Origin: Candidatus Bathyarchaeota archaeon
GTDB lineage: Archaea > Thermoproteota > Bathyarchaeia > TCS64 > B23
DNA: 24,553 nt
Direction of reading: 5' to 3'
Assembly (NCBI GenBank): GCA_029259285.1
Contig: JAPDJB010000116.1
Span: 1-24,553 of the forward strand
Below the pieces are notes generated by a model, which was not told the origin of the DNA, searched no databases, and saw nothing but the letters and a program-made list of their open reading frames with translations. The position numbers and the translations under genes were made by a program. Below, one piece after another: positions 20,957 through 24,553 of the stretch (position 1 is the stretch's first letter; each line of letters opens with the position of its first letter).

Positions 20957-21000
20957 TGGCAAAGCCTTTTATCATGGTTTTAAGCCTTAGGTGGCGTGGG

Positions 21001-21585
21001 ATGTTCAACCTGATAACCCTGAGGGATACCGTCCGCATAGATCCCTTGAGATTCGGTGAGCCCCTGGAGGAGGTCGCCCTAGACGAGTTGAAGAGTAAAT
21101 ATGAGGGGCTTGTCGATGAGGAGTTGGGCTACGTCATCAGCATCGTCGACTTGAAGGTTGACCCCGTGGGGCGCCTCGTTCCAGGTGATGGTGGAACCCA
21201 TCATAGGGTTGTCTTCACCCTCCTCTCCTTCTATCCGGAGCTCCAGGAGATTGTGGAGGGGGAGGTGGTGGAGGTCGCCGACTTTGGAACCTTCTTGAGG
21301 ATCGGCCCCGTCGATGCGCTCCTCCATGTCTCCCAGCTCATGGATGACTTCATCTCCTACGATGAGAAGCATGGAGTCCTCCTAGGCAAGGAGACGGGTA
21401 GACGGATACAGAAGGGGGATATCTTCAGGGTTAGGATCGTAGCCGTCTCCTTCCCAAAGGGTCGCAGCGCAGGTAAGATCGGCGTGACGGCCCGCCAGCC
21501 CTTCCTAGGCAGATTAGATTGGATCGAGGAGGAGGTGAAGAGGGCGAGGGGCATAACGGAGGAAGAGGAGGCCGAGGAGCAGTGA
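21001..21585 (+). CDS. rpo7: DNA-directed RNA polymerase subunit Rpo7 (RpoE1)
   Basis: Stalk subunit of archaeal RNA polymerase, the partner of Rpo4 and homolog of eukaryotic Rpb7, 194 aa. The start ATG at 21001 gives MFNLITLRDTVRIDPLRFGE, the usual opening. Residues 1-80 are the N-terminal tip domain, and about 82-165 are the S1/OB domain with EGEVVEVADFGTFLRIGPVD and LLHVSQLMDDFISYD. The same frame is open far upstream, but that part reads as a shadow of the previous gene. GGTGG lies 6-10 nt upstream, and TTTTATC at 20967-20973 is a possible TATA box. Its stop overlaps the GTG of spt4, as in the conserved archaeal rpo7-spt4 pair. Confidence 0.96.
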   Translation: MFNLITLRDTVRIDPLRFGEPLEEVALDELKSKYEGLVDEELGYVISIVDLKVDPVGRLVPGDGGTHHRVVFTLLSFYPELQEIVEGEVVEVADFGTFLRIGPVDALLHVSQLMDDFISYDEKHGVLLGKETGRRIQKGDIFRVRIVAVSFPKGRSAGKIGVTARQPFLGRLDWIEEEVKRARGITEEEEAEEQ

Positions 21586-21767
21586 GCCTAAAGGCCTGTA
21601 GGAGCTGTAAAGTCCTCACCGACGGCGACACCTGCCCCATCTGTAAGGGTAAGGACCTAAGCGAGGATTATATGGGTCTCATAGTCATCCTGGACCCTGA
21701 ATCATCGGAGCTGGCGAAGAAGCTCGGCATAGATGCAAAGGGCAGATACGCGATAAAGGTTCGGTGA
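21582..21767 (+). CDS. spt4: Transcription elongation factor Spt4 (RpoE2)
   Basis: A 61-aa zinc protein that pairs with Spt5 on RNA polymerase for processivity. It starts with GTG overlapping the rpo7 stop (GTGA). KACRSCKVLTDGDTCPICKG holds the four zinc cysteines (C6, C9, C18, C21), followed by the conserved short tail DYMGLIVILDPESSELAKKL ending at GIDAKGRYAIKVR. The longer reading frame that starts at 21519 is an artefact; the GTG start is typical for the gene pair. The next gene overlaps its stop by 4 nt. Confidence 0.95.
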   Translation: MSLKACRSCKVLTDGDTCPICKGKDLSEDYMGLIVILDPESSELAKKLGIDAKGRYAIKVR

Positions 21768-22324
21768 GTAGGCCCTTGAGGAAGACCCTAAGGCTCCCAA
21801 GGCATATGAGGTGGGAGCTTAAGAGGCCTCTAGGCCTCCTCATAGGAGGCGAGGACGCCGCGGAGAGATTGAGGGAGATCCTGGAGGAGAGGAGGCCTAG
21901 GATGCTAGCCGTCGTCGGGGACGCCTCCACTAGAAACCTCCTGGAGGCTGGGGTTAACCCAGACATAGTTGTCATAGATTATAGGGTGATGCGTAGACCG
22001 ATAGCGCCCTACACGCCGAGGGGTAGACGTCTAATAAGGGCGAGGAATCTCCCTGGAACGATAGATGAGGATGCGTGGAGAGCCCTTGAGGAGGCGGTAA
22101 CCCTTAAAAGTGGGGTGGCTGTGATCGTTGAGGGTGAAGAGGATCTCCTCGTCCTCCCCCTGATCATCCTCCTGCCCATCGGCTCCCTCATCGTCTATGG
22201 GCAGCCCCATGAGGGCCTCGTCGCCGTGGAGGTGACCGCTGATCGGAAGCGATGGGCGGAGGAGTTCATGGGGCGGATGGAGGAGGATGGGAGTGGAGCT
22301 GAAGGTGATCTCAACGAGGGATAA
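21764..22324 (+). CDS. GTP-dependent dephospho-CoA kinase (DUF359)
   Basis: Catalyses the last step of CoA synthesis in archaea, using GTP. It is 186 aa. Family landmarks are RPLGLLIGGEDAAERLREIL, MLAVVGDASTRNLLEAGVNPD, DIVVIDYRVMRRP, the later VAVIVEGEEDLLVLPLIILL and SLIVYGQPHEGLVAVEV, which lines the nucleotide pocket. The start is GTG, overlapping the spt4 stop by 4 nt. In many archaea this gene sits exactly here between spt4 and rps24e, which supports the call. Its 3' end overlaps the eS24 start by 38 nt, in another frame. Confidence 0.94.
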   Translation: MSRPLRKTLRLPRHMRWELKRPLGLLIGGEDAAERLREILEERRPRMLAVVGDASTRNLLEAGVNPDIVVIDYRVMRRPIAPYTPRGRRLIRARNLPGTIDEDAWRALEEAVTLKSGVAVIVEGEEDLLVLPLIILLPIGSLIVYGQPHEGLVAVEVTADRKRWAEEFMGRMEEDGSGAEGDLNEG

Positions 22325-22589
22325 CCCCCTCATAGGTCGGAGGGAGGTCACCTTCCAGGTGGAGGCCCCCTCAACGCCGAGCAGAGCTGAGGTCAGGCGA
22401 CGCCTAGCTGAGGCCCTAAACGTCGATGTGGAGCAGGTATGGGTTAGAAGGATGCTGACAAAGACGGGAACCCACATCACCGTCGGTGAGGCCCACGTCT
22501 ACGAGGACGCGGAGAAGGCTTTGGAGTTCGAGCCGGAGCATATAATAAGGAGAAACCAGCCGCCTAAAGAGGAGGGCGAAGCCGAGTGA
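22287..22589 (+). CDS. rps24e: 30S ribosomal protein eS24
   Basis: A 100-aa protein of the archaeal/eukaryotic eS24 family. It opens VELKVISTRDNPLIGRREVT followed by FQVEAPSTPSRAEVRRRLAE and ALNVDVEQVWVRRMLTKTGT. A basic/acidic tail follows, as usual. The ATG is at 22287, immediately after GGATGGAGG, which acts as the ribosome-binding site, and inside the end of the CoA kinase gene. It ends with a stop that overlaps the GTG of eS31. Confidence 0.96.
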   Translation: MGVELKVISTRDNPLIGRREVTFQVEAPSTPSRAEVRRRLAEALNVDVEQVWVRRMLTKTGTHITVGEAHVYEDAEKALEFEPEHIIRRNQPPKEEGEAE

Positions 22590-22753
22590 CGAAGAGGGGA
22601 GTCTGGAACCTATATAAGGTTGAGGGGGACAAGATCGAGAGGCTCAGACCCTTCTGCCGGAGATGCGGCCCAGGATACTTCATGGCTGACCACGGAGACA
22701 GATACACCTGTGGAAACTGCGGCCTAACGATATGGAAGACGAAGAAGGAATGA
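22586..22753 (+). CDS. rps27ae: 30S ribosomal protein eS31 (S27ae)
   Basis: A 55-aa zinc-ribbon ribosomal protein, too short for many ORF filters. The GTG at 22586 overlaps the eS24 stop (GTGA). The protein opens TKRGVWNLYKVEGDKIERLR and carries FCRRCGPGYFMADHGDRYTC then GNCG, with C24, C27, C42 and C45 as zinc ligands. It ends LTIWKTKKE. The order eS24-eS31 is standard in archaea; in several lineages the next genes are kae1/bud32, but here those are about 20 kb away in the same window and on the other strand. Confidence 0.96.
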   Translation: MTKRGVWNLYKVEGDKIERLRPFCRRCGPGYFMADHGDRYTCGNCGLTIWKTKKE

Positions 22754-22793
22754 AACCTTAAATCGCCGAGCATCAAAAAGCCCATAGAAGAGG

Positions 22794-22871
22794 GGGCCCG
22801 TGGCCAAGCCTGGATAAGGCGCCGGCCTTCTAAGCCGGAGAGCCTGGGTTCAAATCCCAGCGGGCCCGCCA
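22794..22871 (+). tRNA. tRNA-Arg (anticodon TCT), CCA encoded
   Basis: Acceptor GGGCCCG pairs with CGGGCCC; discriminator is G at 22868, and CCA is encoded at 22869-22871. The anticodon arm CCGGC CTTCTAA GCCGG gives TCT, reading AGA/AGG. T arm CTGGG TTCAAAT CCCAG. No intron. CCTTAAATCG at 22756-22765 is a good promoter box. Six Ts at 22880-22885 (interrupted only by the next TATA) may end the transcript. Confidence 0.97.
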
Positions 22872-22877
22872 TCCTGA

Positions 22878-22888
22878 TATCTTTTTAA
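22878..22888 (+). promoter_or_regulatory. TATA box of the MgtE-like gene, overlapping a T-run after tRNA-Arg
   Basis: ATCTTTTTAAG lies about 26 nt before the GTG at 22908, so the transporter mRNA may be leaderless from there. The same T-run could terminate the tRNA-Arg transcript. Confidence 0.4.
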
Positions 22889-22907
22889 GGGTTGTTGGTT
22901 ATCTCCG

Positions 22908-24170
22908 GTGGGGCTTCAGCCCTGGACTCCATGGGGATGTCTCGATGGGGCAAATGTGAGAGTGGGGAATGGGCTTAGACGCCCTTACGCATCTGTGTCA
23001 GCTCAGGCTCTCCTCGCCCTCTCCATCGATGTGATGGGCCTCTTCGCCGGTGGCCTCGTCTCGCTGTTGGCACCCCTCTTCCGCTCTAGGCCCTGGCTTT
23101 TAGCCCTCTATCCGCCGATATTGACTGTGAGGGGCGACATAAGCGGCATCTTCTCCGGCAATCTCTCCACCATGCTTCACCTCGGCCTCATATATCCGAG
23201 GCTTAGGAGGAACACGGAGACCTATTATAGCCTCATATCCTCCATCTATGTTCTTACGCTTCTTGACACTCTTGGGATGAGTCTCATCGCCTTCCTGCTC
23301 AACCTGCCCCTGGGGATAGCGTCGATGAGGCATTTAGGCCTCTACCTGCTGCTGCCGACGGTTACATGCCTCTCCGCCGTCCTCATATCCATACCCCTCA
23401 CAACGTTGATGGCTATATCTGGTTATAGGCGTGGCCTCGACCCCGATATCATCCTCTACCCCTGCCTATCCTCCATCAACGATCTATTGGTCAGCGGCTC
23501 CTACGCAGCCGTGGCCATCCTCTCAACCTCACATCTCGGCGTGGGGACTCTCTCAGCCCTCTTCATCTCAGCCCTCATATCCGCGGCGGTCATCATCTAC
23601 ATGCGTAGGGGAGATGAGCTCTTCACCTCGGTCATCAGGGAGGGGACGCTGACGGTTTTATTGTCCACCCTTCTAGCCAGCCTCAACGGCATAGTCCTAT
23701 CCGGATTGAGGGAGGGAATTCTGAGGCATCCAGGAATCCTCATCCTCTACCCCTCCCTCCTCTCCACCCTCGGGGATATAGGCTCCATCATAGGGTCGCT
23801 GACCACTACCAGCCTCGCCCTCGGCTATGTCAGAGACCTGAAGGGGATTCTAGACGAGGGTTTGAGGAGAACCCTAAGGGTTGAGGCTGTCGCAGCTCCT
23901 CTCCACCTCCTCTTCGCCCTCATCGTCTATCTCCTCCTAGGGATGCCTAACCTGGGCGTCTTAGGGTTCCTCGTCTCCGTCTCGTTGTTGACGAATCTCC
24001 TCAGCTTCCTCTCAATCTCCCTCCTCGCCCTCCTATTGGCTCACATAACCCATAGGAGGGGTCTAAATCCCGATAATGTCGTGATCCCAGCCATCACCTC
24101 GGCTTCGGATACGACGGCGACGCTGACGCTGCTTCCCGCCCTGGCGATCACGAGGCTCATAGGCCTCTAA
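22908..24170 (+). CDS. MgtE-like divalent cation transporter with two membrane domains (SLC41-type)
   Basis: Membrane protein of 420 aa with duplicated MgtE transmembrane domains and no cytosolic CBS domain, as in archaeal and SLC41A carriers. The first repeat has PPILTVRGDISGIFSGNLST and later LDPDIILYPCLSSINDLLVS. The second has LILYPSLLSTLGDIGSIIGS and GLNPDNVVIPAITSASDTTAT. The acidic residues in these loops line the ion path in MgtE. Mg2+ or another divalent ion is the expected substrate. The N-terminus is uncertain: GTG at 22908 is supported by the TATA box, but GTGs at 22956 and 22962 would start closer to the first helix (SAQALLALSIDVMGLF). Confidence 0.9.
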   Translation: MGLQPWTPWGCLDGANVRVGNGLRRPYASVSAQALLALSIDVMGLFAGGLVSLLAPLFRSRPWLLALYPPILTVRGDISGIFSGNLSTMLHLGLIYPRLRRNTETYYSLISSIYVLTLLDTLGMSLIAFLLNLPLGIASMRHLGLYLLLPTVTCLSAVLISIPLTTLMAISGYRRGLDPDIILYPCLSSINDLLVSGSYAAVAILSTSHLGVGTLSALFISALISAAVIIYMRRGDELFTSVIREGTLTVLLSTLLASLNGIVLSGLREGILRHPGILILYPSLLSTLGDIGSIIGSLTTTSLALGYVRDLKGILDEGLRRTLRVEAVAAPLHLLFALIVYLLLGMPNLGVLGFLVSVSLLTNLLSFLSISLLALLLAHITHRRGLNPDNVVIPAITSASDTTATLTLLPALAITRLIGL

Positions 24171-24212
24171 AGAGATTTTAGGTTGGCATCCCAATCACCA
24201 TAGGGATGAGAT

Positions 24213-24422
24213 ATGCTCATAGGTTTGATGGCTGACACCCATGACAACATCCACCTCATCGACAGGGCGGTTGAGAGATTCAACGAGGAGGGGGTGGAGC
24301 TCGTCCTCCACGCCGGGGACTACGTCTCCCCTAAAAAGGTCTCCAAACCACCACTAAAAACCTCGGAAGCTGAGGCTGAAGACCTGGGCTACCGAATGCT
24401 AAATCTTTTATTTTCCCCATAG
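24213..24422 (+). pseudogene. Truncated metallophosphoesterase (YfcE/MJ0936-like)
   Basis: The first 40 residues are a clear metallophosphoesterase start: MLIGLMADTHDN with metal ligands D8 and H10, and LVLHAGDYVSP with D36. The family is normally about 165-180 aa, with GNND and two further His motifs. After VSP the sequence turns into a low-complexity tail (KKVSKPPLKTSEAEAEDLGY) and stops at 69 aa. I see no continuation of the enzyme in the other frames before the next gene. So at least half of the metal site and the catalytic region are missing. Either a rearrangement joined foreign sequence at about 24333, or this is a decayed remnant. A functional short protein is unlikely. Confidence 0.7.
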
Positions 24423-24423
24423 A

Positions 24424-24431
24424 TTTTTTTT
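24424..24431 (+). terminator. Eight-T terminator run
   Basis: TTTTTTTT follows the stop of the truncated phosphoesterase and precedes the next ATG by seven bases. A plain T-run like this can terminate archaeal RNA polymerase. It could equally be incidental in an AT-rich leader. Confidence 0.35.
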
Positions 24432-24438
24432 CTGAAAA

Positions 24439-24553
24439 ATGAAAAGAGCGACGCTTATCATCATCCTCCTCATCATCGCCGCATATTCTGCATATGCTAC
24501 CCTTGAGTGGAGGGTTGAGAAGGAGAAAATTTACGTTATAAAAGACTATGCTG
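24439..24553 (+). CDS. Exported or membrane-anchored protein, 5' part only
   Basis: The ORF begins at ATG 24439 and is still open at the window end, after 38 complete codons. It starts MKRATLIIILLIIAAYSAYA, a typical signal peptide or membrane anchor with a basic start, a hydrophobic core and a small-residue end, then TLEWRVEKEKIYVIKDYA. CTTTTATTTT near 24404-24413 is at a suitable distance for a TATA box with a leaderless mRNA. The rest is outside the window, so no family can be given. Confidence 0.65.
   Translation, partial: MKRATLIIILLIIAAYSAYATLEWRVEKEKIYVIKDYA

Noticed and set aside
22564..22872. 102-aa open frame on the minus strand starting MAGPLGFEPRLSGLE
   Set aside because: It is the antisense of tRNA-Arg plus eS31. 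The AGPLGFEPR start is the well-known false translation of tRNA genes.
1..24553. CRISPR array, insertion sequence or prophage
   Set aside because: No regularly spaced long repeats, transposase, integrase or phage structural gene was seen anywhere in the window.

Overview
The window is archaeal. It carries the KEOPS kinase and Kae1, an Orc1/Cdc6 initiator, the RNA polymerase stalk subunit Rpo7, Spt4, GTP-dependent dephospho-CoA kinase, ribosomal proteins eS24 and eS31, pyruvoyl-dependent arginine decarboxylase, DUF371, a tRNA-Lys with an intron in the anticodon loop, and TATA-like boxes about 26 nt upstream of many start codons. Heavy AGG/AGA/ATA codon use and GC-rich tRNA stems suggest a thermophile. 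I would place it in the TACK/Thermoproteota side (Bathyarchaeia-like or a neighbour), but no single gene settles the lineage. A Fae-Hps protein implies tetrahydromethanopterin-type C1 metabolism and the reverse ribulose-monophosphate route to pentoses.

Layout. 57-3148 (minus): cdc6 - small winged-helix protein - kae1 - bud32, tightly packed. 3231-6305: a possible redox/sulfur group, namely an AIR-synthase-like enzyme, an iron-sulfur flavoprotein (Isf type), an Lrp-type regulator ending in a five-cysteine cluster, and a TauE/SafE exporter. 6310-7979 (minus): an ABC-2 exporter pair. 8032-8853: an unrecognised protein and a small Cys protein. 8890-10727 (minus): heme o synthase and a TtcA/Ncs6-type tRNA thiolase. 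10864-11646 (minus): an AT-rich CPBP protease gene beside tRNA-Ala, which looks acquired. 11827-16165 (plus): DUF371, an RHH-Fae-Hps triple fusion, a secreted transglutaminase-like protein, a nitroreductase, DUF167 and arginine decarboxylase. 16166-16656: an AT-rich 490-nt gap with several possible stem-loops. 16657-19849: an ACT-V4R protein, an M20 amidohydrolase (minus) and a polytopic membrane protein. 19860-22871: tRNA-Gly, intron-containing tRNA-Lys, then the conserved archaeal information-processing run gfcR-like - rpo7 - spt4 - dephospho-CoA kinase - eS24 - eS31 - tRNA-Arg. 22908 to the end: an MgtE-like transporter, a truncated metallophosphoesterase and the first codons of an exported protein.

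The most unusual items are the ribbon-helix-helix domain fused in front of Fae-Hps, with a GTGTCCT direct repeat one helical turn apart upstream of its TATA box; the Lrp regulator with a C-terminal Cys cluster between an Fe-S flavoprotein and a sulfur-anion-type exporter; the 490-nt gap at 16166-16656; and a tRNA-Gly(CCC) with C at position 33. No CRISPR array, insertion sequence or prophage was seen. All family calls come from reading motifs, not from database searches.
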